Positions 5,828-13,711 of a stretch of 25,380 bases of DNA are shown here, in pieces; position 1 is the first letter of the stretch, and every line of letters starts with the position of its first letter. Under the pieces are notes generated by a model. The model was not told the origin of the DNA. It searched no databases and saw nothing but the letters and a program-made list of their open reading frames with translations. Origin of the DNA: an uncultured Porphyromonadaceae bacterium. Lineage in GTDB: Bacteria > Bacteroidota > Bacteroidia > Bacteroidales > Muribaculaceae. The stretch is from positions 1-25,380 of the forward strand of contig CALDIF010000091.1 of NCBI GenBank assembly GCA_937901905.1, in the 5' to 3' direction. Both the position numbers and the translations under genes were made by a program.

Positions 5828-6316
5828 TCAGTACATGGTTTGTGTATCGCAATCCCCAACCGGCGGTAGTGGCAAGCCACTTCCGCTAACCATTGTAAGC
5901 GGCGTGTAACCATCTCGCAAAGCGTTTGAATATTCAGCAAAGGCGTAAATGTAGTGACCTTTGTGACATTCCTCAAGTGCGAGCTTGAACCATTCGACAT
6001 ATTCGGGATCTCGACCGAGCGCAAATCGGGAGAGTTCCCGAAACTCCTCAATGATATGCACAGCGTTCTCATGAGGAGTCATATCGGAATAATCCCACGG
6101 CAAGTTGCAATTATGCGTCAATATGGCCAATTCATGGTCGGCTGTGTCGCAGAACAGACCGCACTCTTTCCAAGTGTTTTGCTTTGCAGTTAGCCAACAG
6201 CGATACCCCATGCCGTTAGGGCTGATATAAGCACAAACACGGAATTTCTCATAGCCGAGTTTATGAAGTTCGGCTACGGTTTCAAAGTATTTGTTAAACT
6301 GCTCTTGTATTTCCAT
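5828..6316 (-). CDS. Hypothetical protein, 162 aa, last gene of the defence operon
   Basis: Soluble, mildly acidic, without signal peptide or membrane segments. It contains several Cys and Trp residues (YRCWLTAKQNTW, ECGLFCD, CNLPWDYSDM) and a helical middle (ENAVHIIEEFRELSRFALG). The tail ends PLPPVGDCDTQTMY. No known motif can be named. It starts three bases after the stop of the preceding gene (6320), so it is cotranscribed and likely coupled with the HNH-type N-domain protein and YhcG N-domain protein. Downstream is an AT-rich stretch without a clear hairpin, then operator copy A. Confidence 0.7.
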   Translation of the reverse strand: MEIQEQFNKYFETVAELHKLGYEKFRVCAYISPNGMGYRCWLTAKQNTWKECGLFCDTADHELAILTHNCNLPWDYSDMTPHENAVHIIEEFRELSRFALGRDPEYVEWFKLALEECHKGHYIYAFAEYSNALRDGYTPLTMVSGSGLPLPPVGDCDTQTMY

Positions 6317-6319
6317 CGG

Positions 6320-6835
6320 TTAAGCAATAAGTTGGCACAGGCATGAGGCAAGCAGTACGATGGGCATTATTGCTTGCAACGGCATGTCGGTGCGGTTTGC
6401 GAGATAGGTGTCGATAAGGACTTTGCGAAGTTGCTGGGCTGTAGCCGGCACTTGCATCAGCTCAAAAAGTTCATGGTCAATCACTGCGCACTTGTAAAAG
6501 TTGCGCAGGGTGGGTATGGCATAACTGCTTGGCGCATTGGCCGACACTTTGGGCACAAGTCGCCAGAACGGTTCACCGCTCATGTGGTAGTACGGCATAC
6601 CGATGTTAGGCTTGAAGTGAACGATACCGCGAGTGTAGCGATTTTCGTTCAACTTGAAAGCCGTAATCAGGGCCTCGCTCAATTCGATTTGAGGCGACTT
6701 GATAATGCCGCACTCCACCAGGTCGATGACCGCCAAAAGCAGCAGTGGCTTGTGCGGTGCCGGTTGCCCACCTTTCTTGTTCACCGAAAGGTGCGAAAAT
6801 CGATACTCATAGTATGTTATATCTTTAAGTGGCAT
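6320..6835 (-). CDS. HNH-endonuclease-type N-terminal domain protein, 171 aa
   Basis: The segment PAPHKPLLLLAVIDLVECGII (around residues 25-45) with later GMPYYHMSGEPFWRL and IDHELFELM matches the N-terminal DNA-recognition domain found in front of HNH nucleases of modification-dependent restriction enzymes (the 'HKPLLLLAVI' family, about 300 aa when complete). The chain ends after LIDTYLANRTDMP with a hydrophobic tail (IMPIVLLASCLCQLIA), so the HNH catalytic half is absent. It may act as a lone DNA-binding protein or be a truncated gene whose tail was replaced. It starts four bases after the upstream stop (6840) and is four bases ahead of the next gene. Confidence 0.65.
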   Translation of the reverse strand: MPLKDITYYEYRFSHLSVNKKGGQPAPHKPLLLLAVIDLVECGIIKSPQIELSEALITAFKLNENRYTRGIVHFKPNIGMPYYHMSGEPFWRLVPKVSANAPSSYAIPTLRNFYKCAVIDHELFELMQVPATAQQLRKVLIDTYLANRTDMPLQAIMPIVLLASCLCQLIA

Positions 6836-6839
6836 TGAT

Positions 6840-7358
6840 TCAGATACTGTTCTTTAGGTCTTCTTCAGATTGAATGGCTATAATTTGAGGACGGATTCGT
6901 TTCAACTCGTTATAGAAGAAGTTGCGGTCAAGGGTGCGCACGCTCCACATCTCCTGCGAGGCGGTGGTGAGATACCAGCGAGCGGCAATCTCATCGTCGA
7001 CTCTTAATGTGCGGAAAACATGTGTCCATGTTAGATTTGGAAATCGCGATTTCCAAATCTCGATAGACGGAATCAGATGATAGAATTTCCTAAATGCTCT
7101 TAAATATCTCGCCGAGAATCCTTTGCCGTAGTCATGTGTCAGCTGGCGTGCCAATCCCTCTATCAGTTGAGTTCCATATTCGGCACGATGCTCGCCTTTC
7201 TGTTCTTCCTCTACGATGCGGCGGCCAATGTGCCAATAAGTCTCAACCATCGCACTGCTCACCGCGCTATAAGCCTGCCTGCGACCGTTGTCAATGATGT
7301 TGCGCACATCACTCACAAGTGCCGTCGGGAGATTGTATGCTTGTAAATCTTTTGCCAT
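6840..7358 (-). CDS. YhcG/DUF1016 N-terminal domain protein, 172 aa (no nuclease domain)
   Basis: Typical DUF1016 N-terminal signature: NIIDNGRRQAYSAVSSAMVE, TYWHIGRRIVEEEQKG, RAEYGTQLIEGLARQL, GKGFSARYLRAFRKFYHL. Complete YhcG proteins are about 350-400 aa and end in a PD-(D/E)XK nuclease domain; this one stops after EEDLKNSI, before that domain. The complete form is encoded at 13708-14931 in the same operon. No nuclease remnant is found in the following DNA, because the next gene begins five bases after the stop codon. It could be a regulatory or partner subunit of the full YhcG, or a truncated copy. A small hairpin (7381-7398) separates it from the Fic gene. Confidence 0.8.
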   Translation of the reverse strand: MAKDLQAYNLPTALVSDVRNIIDNGRRQAYSAVSSAMVETYWHIGRRIVEEEQKGEHRAEYGTQLIEGLARQLTHDYGKGFSARYLRAFRKFYHLIPSIEIWKSRFPNLTWTHVFRTLRVDDEIAARWYLTTASQEMWSVRTLDRNFFYNELKRIRPQIIAIQSEEDLKNSI

Positions 7359-7380
7359 AAATATCAGTCGTGATTAAATT

Positions 7381-7398
7381 CTCTCACAGCGTTGAGAG
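7381..7398 (-). terminator. Weak intercistronic hairpin
   Basis: CTCTCA and TGAGAG with a six-base loop, between the Fic stop (7402) and the YhcG-N start (7358). Minus-strand T-rich sequence follows only loosely. It may attenuate rather than end transcription. Confidence 0.3.
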
Positions 7399-7401
7399 TT
7401 T

Positions 7402-8280
7402 TTATTGCTCGTAGTAATAAGAATAGTCGATACCTTTCATGAAAATTTCGCGGTCATCAATCTTGTCGGTCATAGCCCCACGGAGCAGTTGGCGCAGCAT
7501 AGCCGGGTCGGTGGCGCTGAGTATCATCGCCGCGAGGTAGTCTCGCTTGGGAATGCGACTCCAGTCCACGCAGCGACCGATACGGTTTTTCATCAGCAAG
7601 TCGAGCCACAGGCGCGTGCTGCGGCCGTTGCCCTCCATGAAAGGGTGTGCCAAATTCATTTCGACGTATTTGGCAACTATCTCGTCGAACGTGTCGTCGG
7701 GCATTCGGTCAATGTCTTTCAGCACACCATGCAGGTATTCCGCCAGGCAGAAAATGGTATTACCCTTTGAGATGGTGACGTTGCGGATTTGACCGGCAAA
7801 GTCATACAGTCCACCGAACAGGTAAGCATGAATCTGCTGCAAACCGCGCGTGGTGCCAATCTCCATGCTCTCCATCAGTCCGCTCTCCCAAAGTGCGTAT
7901 GCCTTGTCGCGGCTCTTGCCGTCGATGCTCTCGCTATCGCTGGCAAACCAGTGGACGAAACGAGTGGCATTGGTGTTGGGAATGTTTTGAGCCAGCCGCA
8001 TCACGCCGTCATAGTCGAGCACATCGGTCATATAGCGCTTGCCGTCTGCTGCAAGTAGTTTCAGTTGGTTAGTGTCACTAACCAACTCATTGCCCTGTTT
8101 GCGCAACTTGCTTTTGAGATACTTCCAATAGTTGCGCGTGCGGGTGTAGTCGTCCTGTCCGTTGATGGCTCCCACTATGTCGAGCACCGAGAACCACCAT
8201 TTGCTCTGCTTGTCGTCCCACACGGCACGCACTTCGTGGTCGTTGTAGAAACGGATGGAAATTTTTCGCTGTTCTGCCAT
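7402..8280 (-). CDS. BRO-N domain / Fic domain fusion protein, 292 aa
   Basis: The N-terminal about 110 residues (VRAVWDDKQSKWWFSVLDI, QDDYTRTRNYWKYLK, LLAADGKRYMTDVLD) form a BRO-N-like DNA-binding domain of phage type. The C-terminal part is a Fic domain with the catalytic motif HPFMEGNGR (212-220), complete with His, Asn, Gly and Arg for transfer of AMP (or another phosphate-linked group) from a nucleotide to a protein target. No inhibitory (S/T)xxxE(G/N) motif is evident in the chain, so if it needs restraint it must come from a partner. ATG at 8280 sits just after the end of the broken GIY-YIG gene. Fic genes are often found inside type I restriction operons, but their target there is not known to me. 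Confidence 0.85.
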   Translation of the reverse strand: MAEQRKISIRFYNDHEVRAVWDDKQSKWWFSVLDIVGAINGQDDYTRTRNYWKYLKSKLRKQGNELVSDTNQLKLLAADGKRYMTDVLDYDGVMRLAQNIPNTNATRFVHWFASDSESIDGKSRDKAYALWESGLMESMEIGTTRGLQQIHAYLFGGLYDFAGQIRNVTISKGNTIFCLAEYLHGVLKDIDRMPDDTFDEIVAKYVEMNLAHPFMEGNGRSTRLWLDLLMKNRIGRCVDWSRIPKRDYLAAMILSATDPAMLRQLLRGAMTDKIDDREIFMKGIDYSYYYEQ

Positions 8281-8281
8281 A

Positions 8282-8731
8282 TTATTTGTTCAGCAGGGTG
8301 TTAATGTTGTTCAACTTCCGGGCGATGGACTCCTGGGCGGTGAGTTTTCTGCTTGATGATAGCGTCGCGGTCGTCATCGGTGAGGTCATTCTCAATCTCA
8401 TCGGCAACCTCATTGGTTACATCAACGTGGTGGAACAATTCAAGTATCGCTTTGGCTTGTTCCACTTGATACGGAAAAACTCTCGGTTTTCATTCACCCT
8501 GTATGGGTCAAAAGCCCGGTGTAGAGCAGCCTCAAGCTAGTCCACATGCGACATCTTTACGTTACATGAATAGACACATTCAAAAGGAACGGGAACACCG
8601 GTGGTGTAAAGTTCCTTCATGCGTTGCAGCAAATCCTTGCGAGTGGTCTTGCCTATCTTCACTATGCCCGGCATACAAGCGTTTGTCAATAGATAAACGA
8701 TGCCGTAGTCTTGATTTTTATTCTCTGCCAT
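8282..8731 (-). pseudogene. T5orf172 / GIY-YIG nuclease gene, broken
   Basis: ATG at 8731 opens MAENKNQDYGIVYLLTN, ACMPGIVKIGKTTR and LKELYTTGVPVPFEC, the GIY-YIG-like T5orf172 motif set. A TAG at 8537-8539 interrupts it after KMSHVD; the same frame then continues LEAALHRAFDPYRVNENREFF, the expected next family segment. A frameshift near 8470 moves the reading to VEQAKAILELFHHVDVTNEV and EIENDLTDDDRD, and a further shift would give KLTAQESIARKLNNINTLLNK ending at 8282. One stop plus at least one frameshift make it inactive unless sequencing errors explain them. It lies between the 66-aa gene and fic in the operon. Confidence 0.75.
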
Positions 8732-8736
8732 ATATT

Positions 8737-8937
8737 TCAAATTATAGTTCTACTGAAGATTTCAAATTGTTGTCTAGTGATTTGCTTGCCGACGACCTCT
8801 TTTGACCATCCTTTTTGAGGCGGCCAATCTACACCGATGGCTGCAAGTTGCTTTTTGGTGTAACCACCATTTGGAGTCCTTGCTGCCGGTATCATCTCAT
8901 GGGTGAGAGTAATAATATCGTTGGTATGCTCGTCCAT
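8737..8937 (-). CDS. Small conserved protein, 66 aa
   Basis: A compact soluble protein: TPNGGYTKKQLAAIGVDWP, PQKGWSKEVVGKQITRQQF. The TPNGG(Y/F)TxKQLxxxGVxWPPxKGW pattern is one I associate with short proteins of mobile elements and restriction loci, without known function. It starts 18 bases after the hsdR stop and ends five bases before the ATG of the GIY-YIG pseudogene, so it is part of the operon. Confidence 0.65.
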   Translation of the reverse strand: MDEHTNDIITLTHEMIPAARTPNGGYTKKQLAAIGVDWPPQKGWSKEVVGKQITRQQFEIFSRTII

Positions 8938-8954
8938 AGTTTACTTCGTTGTAT

Positions 8955-11900
8955 TTATTCAAGTGACGGTGCGCAGACCATGGCGGCAAACAGGTACAGG
9001 CCCACTGTGCCGTGGAGGGCTTCTTCGAGGCGCGATGCCTCAATCTCGGGCGCGGCGTGGTTTTCCTTGTTGCGCCAGTAGTATAGCTCTCGATAACTGC
9101 GCTTGAACATCTCGAACTTGTCGTTATGAGTGGTGTAAAGTGCCTCGATGCGGGGGAAGTAGCTTACCGTCTCACGGAAAGCAGGCTCTTGGTTCATCGC
9201 ATTTCTCGGTATTACCACACCCTCTTTCATCCAGTAAATCTTCTTCAGATATGCCTCGAAGCGGCTCACGAGGTCGGCATACCACGAGCGGAAATCGTCC
9301 TCACGATGCCGGGCGCGGTAGAGGCAGTTCAAGGTCTTGCGCAAAATTTTGCGCAAGCCTTGATACTCGTCAACGGTCTCGGCGTTGATAATCTTGAAGA
9401 AGATGTCAAACACCTTGTCGTAGGTGACATAGTGTTCACCGTCGCAGAAGTCGAGAAAGTCGCTGCGGAACTTGTCTTCCATGATGTGGCGCAAGTCGGC
9501 TTCATCATAAGTCGGGTTATAGAGCTGGCGCACATGGTCGAAGGCCATGCGGTCAAGTTTCTCACGGAACTCCGGGTTGCTGTGATAGGCCGAGAGCAAT
9601 TCCATGCTCGTCGTGTTCGCCAGATTCACATTCCGCTGAACTTCTTCGCTGGTGTCCTGGCTCGACGTTTCCTCGTCGTTATTGATGACCGAGTTGCGCA
9701 CCGTGTCGCTCTGCTCCACATTTTTGAGCAGAACTTGCACTTGCTGGCGCACAGCGTCTTCGTCGGTCCAATTGATGTTGCCAAACACCTCGTTGAACTC
9801 GCCCATGATGGTTTCGAGGGTCTGCATGTCAGGCTCGGAAACAAAGCCGGTGGTAGATGTGGGCACCGGTGGAATCTCCACGTCCACATTCTGCAAGATG
9901 ATGTCACGCTCCTCTTGCTTTTCAAGGCGGTAGCGGTCGAAGTCCACGGTCTCAATCAAGCCTTTGGTGAGGTCTTCCATCGAGAGGCGTGGCAGCTTGT
10001 GGACGAGTAACGAGAGGAGCGTCTGCTTCTTCTCCCACTCAACGCTTGTGGTGGGCATGATGGTTGCCAGGAACTCGTATGTTCTGATGTATGCCTTGAT
10101 GGCACTCTTGCACTCTACCTTGCCCTCATCGTCCAGTTGGTTGAAACGCTCAACACAGGTGTCGAGAATCGGGTCGATTTCTTGACGCGGAGCTTTGCTC
10201 CAAAACTTCTCGTTGAGCAGCTCAACCTCGGCTGTGGTGTATATCTCATATCCCTCAATGGTGGCAAGCAGGTCATTGAGCTTGTTGGGGTCGGTCTCGT
10301 TGCTCAAGATGGTGGTTTTGTAGAACTCCCGGAAGTCGCGCTCGATGTCTTCGTGCTTGTTCACGAAGTCGAGAACGCAGGTGTCGCTCTTCTTGGGGGC
10401 GGTGCGATTGAGGCGGCTCAACGTCTGCACGGTTTTCACGCCATGCAGCGGCTTATCGACATACATGGTGTGCAGCAGCGGCTCGTCGTAGCCGGTCTGG
10501 AACTTATCGGCGACAATCAGGAAGCGGTAGTTGCCGGTCTTGATTTTCTTCTCGATCTGCGACGAGGAGAAGCCGTTGAGCGACGCTTCGTTCACGGTGT
10601 TGCCGTGATAGTTGAAGTCGCCGGTGAACGCCACAATCACCTCGTAGGGGCTGTTGCGCTCGGCGAGCAATGTCTTGATTTCGTAGAAGTAATCAATGGC
10701 ACGCTCTATGCCGGCGGTTATGACCATAGCACGGGCCTCGCCGCCAATCTTGTGGGCGGTGACGTTGTGGAAGTGCTCCACCATCACTTTCGCTTTCTCG
10801 CCTACGGTTTCGGGCTGACGTTCCACGAAGGCACGCAACTTCTTCATGGCTTGCGTGCGCTCGAACATCGGGTCATCCTTGATGGTCTTGCGTATGCGGT
10901 AGTAACTCTGATAGGTGGTGTAACCTTTGAGCACATCAAGAATGAAGCCTTCTTCGATGGCTTGCTTCATCGTATAGACGTGGAACGGGCGATGCCCCGT
11001 CTCGCCGTCGGGCTTGGCGTAGGGTACACCGAATGTTTCAAGGGTTTTGTTCTTGGGGGTGGCGGTGAAAGCGTAGAAGTTGGCATTGGGTGCCATCTTG
11101 CGTTTCTCGGAATACTTGCGCACCTTCTCGTTGATTTCCTCCTCGATGTCATCATCACCGCTGAGCACTTGGTTGGTGTTGCCGGCCATGCGTCCGCTTT
11201 GGCTGCTGTGCGCCTCATCGATGATGACAGCGAAGCGTTTCTTCGACAGGTCGCCCACTTCATCCATGATGAATGAGAACTTGTGAACGGTGGTGAGGAT
11301 GATGCGCTTGCCGCTTTCGAGCAACGTCTTCAGTGCGCCGGAGCGGTTTGCCCAGTCCACGATGTTTTCATTGCCGGTGAACGAGCGCACGTTGTCGCGC
11401 AACTGCTTGTCGAGGTTCACACGGTCGGTGACGAGGATGATGCTGTCAAACTTATTCTTGTCGCCGTCCATCATTTCGCTCAACTGATAGGCAAGCCATG
11501 TGATGGAATTGCTCTTGCCGCTGCCGGCGCTGTGCTGGATGAGGTAACGCTCACCCACGTTGTGCTGCCCGGTATGTTCCAGCAGGGCTTTGACGCATTG
11601 CAGTTGGTGGTAGCGTGGCCAGATAGTTTTCTCGGTTTTCTTCTTCGTTTCAGGGTCAACCTCAATCGCCACTTGTGCGTAGTGTTCGATAATCTCGCTC
11701 AGGCGTGGCTTGGTGAGAATGTCTTCCCACAAATAGGCGGTGCGCTCACCATTTGGATTGACGGGGTTTCCGGCACCATCGTTATAGCCCATGTTGAAGG
11801 GCAAGAACCAGCTTTCCTTGCCGCACAACTTGGTGCACATTTGCACGTCCACGTCATCGACGGCGAAATGCACGGCACAACGTTTGTGCATGAACAGCAA

Positions 11901-12437
11901 GTCTTTCGGGTCGCGCTCGGTGCGGTATTGACGCACGGCGTCGGCGGTGTTCTGCACGGTGAGTTGGTTCTTCAACTCCATCGTGATGATGGGCAGACCA
12001 TTGATGAGAATCACCACATCCACCGAGAGCTTGGGGTTCGCTTGCGAGTAGTGAAGCTGGCGAATGACGGTAAACTTGTTGAGCGCATACATCTTCTTGC
12101 CCACTTGGGAAAGTTCCGAAGGATAAGGCGAATAGAAGAAGAATGTATTGCTCAGATGCTTCACACCCTTGCGCAACACATCTACCACACCACGCTCGGT
12201 GATTTCCTTGCGCACACGTTCTAGGAACTTGCGGCGGTTGACATGGGTGTCGAAGATGCGTGAGGTGCGCACCAAGTCGGGCTGGGTGGCACGCAGGAAC
12301 GCTTCCAGTCGGCCGGTGTCGAGGGCATAGTCACGGTCATAGTCGGTGCTTTGCCCCTGCTCATAGCCATTGACGGTTACCAGATGGTTCACAATCAAGT
12401 CTTCAAGAGACTTCTCGGTCATATTGGTGTGTTGCAT
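8955..12437 (-). CDS. hsdR: Type I restriction enzyme R subunit (HsdR), 1160 aa
   Basis: The motor and nuclease subunit of the type I complex: it translocates DNA using ATP and cuts unmodified DNA. The N-terminal RecB-like nuclease core is intact: D140 (KLSVDVVIL) and E154-x-K156 (MELK). The helicase motor shows Walker A SAGSGKS (303-309), motif II DEAH (407-410), motif III TATP (FTATPKNKT) and later QTLSRLNRT as motif VI. Length is normal for HsdR. The start at 12437 (MQHTNM) lies 14 bases after the hsdS stop; the internal ATG at 12422 (MTEKSLEDL) is an alternative. No frameshift or missing motif is seen, so the enzyme looks functional. Confidence 0.97.
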   Translation of the reverse strand: MQHTNMTEKSLEDLIVNHLVTVNGYEQGQSTDYDRDYALDTGRLEAFLRATQPDLVRTSRIFDTHVNRRKFLERVRKEITERGVVDVLRKGVKHLSNTFFFYSPYPSELSQVGKKMYALNKFTVIRQLHYSQANPKLSVDVVILINGLPIITMELKNQLTVQNTADAVRQYRTERDPKDLLFMHKRCAVHFAVDDVDVQMCTKLCGKESWFLPFNMGYNDGAGNPVNPNGERTAYLWEDILTKPRLSEIIEHYAQVAIEVDPETKKKTEKTIWPRYHQLQCVKALLEHTGQHNVGERYLIQHSAGSGKSNSITWLAYQLSEMMDGDKNKFDSIILVTDRVNLDKQLRDNVRSFTGNENIVDWANRSGALKTLLESGKRIILTTVHKFSFIMDEVGDLSKKRFAVIIDEAHSSQSGRMAGNTNQVLSGDDDIEEEINEKVRKYSEKRKMAPNANFYAFTATPKNKTLETFGVPYAKPDGETGHRPFHVYTMKQAIEEGFILDVLKGYTTYQSYYRIRKTIKDDPMFERTQAMKKLRAFVERQPETVGEKAKVMVEHFHNVTAHKIGGEARAMVITAGIERAIDYFYEIKTLLAERNSPYEVIVAFTGDFNYHGNTVNEASLNGFSSSQIEKKIKTGNYRFLIVADKFQTGYDEPLLHTMYVDKPLHGVKTVQTLSRLNRTAPKKSDTCVLDFVNKHEDIERDFREFYKTTILSNETDPNKLNDLLATIEGYEIYTTAEVELLNEKFWSKAPRQEIDPILDTCVERFNQLDDEGKVECKSAIKAYIRTYEFLATIMPTTSVEWEKKQTLLSLLVHKLPRLSMEDLTKGLIETVDFDRYRLEKQEERDIILQNVDVEIPPVPTSTTGFVSEPDMQTLETIMGEFNEVFGNINWTDEDAVRQQVQVLLKNVEQSDTVRNSVINNDEETSSQDTSEEVQRNVNLANTTSMELLSAYHSNPEFREKLDRMAFDHVRQLYNPTYDEADLRHIMEDKFRSDFLDFCDGEHYVTYDKVFDIFFKIINAETVDEYQGLRKILRKTLNCLYRARHREDDFRSWYADLVSRFEAYLKKIYWMKEGVVIPRNAMNQEPAFRETVSYFPRIEALYTTHNDKFEMFKRSYRELYYWRNKENHAAPEIEASRLEEALHGTVGLYLFAAMVCAPSLE

Positions 12438-12451
12438 ATAGTCGAAGTGTA

Positions 12452-13711
12452 TTAGTTTTGTTGCACATTGATTTTTCCTGTCACCACATCGGCGATAAGC
12501 CGCTGCTTGTACTCTCTCAAGTATTCCACTTGATAGGTGAGTTCCACCACAAGGCGGTCAATCTCAGTGGTCTTGCGGTCGATATAGTCCACAATACCCT
12601 GCTGCTCCTCAATAGGAGGAATAGGTATCATAATGTTTCTTTGTTCTGTAAAGCGAGTAGTCCACAAATCAGCTACGATTCCACGTCCCAATCTGTAAAA
12701 CTCCTCTATAAAATCGTTGCTGCGAAACACATAATGATAATATCTACCATTAACATTGTTCCGCGGTATAAGAACTGTATTGATTAGCGACACTGAACCA
12801 TCGAAATTTGAAAAACCGCAAGAACCTTTGCGGTCGGAACGAGAGTTAACAACGAAATCGCCTTTACATACTTTTTTACGATTGTCTCCATTATTCGTTT
12901 TAACAGCGGTTTCAAGTTGAGGAGTTACACCCTCTTTTGAAACGGAAAGTGCAGGATAATCTTTATCTGATACTTTTTCTCGCCTTTCAGTAAAGTTTTG
13001 GCCGACTTTCTCTATACTCCAGTGCTGGGGGATGTCGCCAATCCAGTCGATGCCGCTGGGTTTCATAGGCACATTGGGATTGAGTCCGCGAGTTACTACG
13101 CGAGCGATTTCCGCTTGTTTGAACTCTTTGAGCAGTTCAATCTCACGCTCCACTTTTGCTACCAAATCATCAATCGCCGTCGTCTTCTCATCCAAAAACG
13201 CCACAATCCCCTCCTGCTCCGCCATAGGAGGAAGAACCATTAAAAGCCTTTTCAGACCAGCATAATTCAAACTTTGACGTAATCCGTCGCCCATGCTATA
13301 AAACACTTTATGAATATCATTGGTATGAAGTTGATAATAAAGATAATTTGGCAAAATAGTGTTCCGTGCTTGCAAACTTGTATAAGCTGATGTTACAATG
13401 CCTTCTTCTTTTGCAATACCAACTCTTAAACTTCTATGGTCATTTTGTAAGTCTGTTAAACGTAATACTATTATGCCATCTTTAACAACTTGATATGTAT
13501 CAAAAGAAGCCGGAAGTAAACCATCTGTACCATTTATATCTTTCCTAACTATGGCGCCGTAACTTAATGAAAGCAAATTCTGATGGTGAATGTTTTTGTT
13601 GGAGACAAAATATTCAGAAGCAACTTGCGATAAGAAACGAACTTCCCAGTGCTGGGGGATGTCCCCCAGCCACTGCACGCCGCTATCCTTATATGTTTCG
13701 TATCGTTTCAT
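12452..13711 (-). CDS. hsdS: Type I restriction enzyme S subunit (HsdS), 419 aa
   Basis: Determines the DNA target of the type I methylase and nuclease. It has two target-recognition domains, each opened by the same motif: SGVQWLGDIPQHW (about residues 10-22) and SGIDWIGDIPQHW (about 219-231). Each half ends in a coiled-coil spacer (EKTTAIDDLVAKVEREIELL and RKTTEIDRLVVELTYQVEYL) followed by an LKEF/LREYK segment, as expected for the two conserved regions. Length is normal. ATG at 13711 overlaps the TGA of the YhcG gene by four bases (ATGA), so translation is coupled. Only one hsdS is present and no recombinase gene is nearby. The target domains are AT-richer than the conserved regions, as is usual. 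Confidence 0.95.
   Translation of the reverse strand: MKRYETYKDSGVQWLGDIPQHWEVRFLSQVASEYFVSNKNIHHQNLLSLSYGAIVRKDINGTDGLLPASFDTYQVVKDGIIVLRLTDLQNDHRSLRVGIAKEEGIVTSAYTSLQARNTILPNYLYYQLHTNDIHKVFYSMGDGLRQSLNYAGLKRLLMVLPPMAEQEGIVAFLDEKTTAIDDLVAKVEREIELLKEFKQAEIARVVTRGLNPNVPMKPSGIDWIGDIPQHWSIEKVGQNFTERREKVSDKDYPALSVSKEGVTPQLETAVKTNNGDNRKKVCKGDFVVNSRSDRKGSCGFSNFDGSVSLINTVLIPRNNVNGRYYHYVFRSNDFIEEFYRLGRGIVADLWTTRFTEQRNIMIPIPPIEEQQGIVDYIDRKTTEIDRLVVELTYQVEYLREYKQRLIADVVTGKINVQQN
13019..13036 (-). repeat. 18-bp direct repeat, hsdS copy 2
   Basis: CCAGTGCTGGGGGATGTC (plus-strand reading) is identical to the copy at 13646-13663. It encodes GDIPQHW at the start of the second target domain. Confidence 0.85.
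13646..13663 (-). repeat. 18-bp direct repeat, hsdS copy 1
   Basis: Same 18 bases as at 13019-13036, exactly 627 bp (209 codons) away, encoding GDIPQHW at the start of the first target domain. Confidence 0.85.

Noticed and set aside
9126..12224. Long plus-strand frames of 294, 379 and 313 codons opposite hsdR
   Set aside because: They are antisense shadows of hsdR, which has all motor and nuclease motifs; the frames have no motifs, promoters or family.
12458..13711. Phase-variable hsdS inversion system
   Set aside because: Only one hsdS, no inverted target-domain copies and no recombinase gene are present in the window; only direct repeats are seen.
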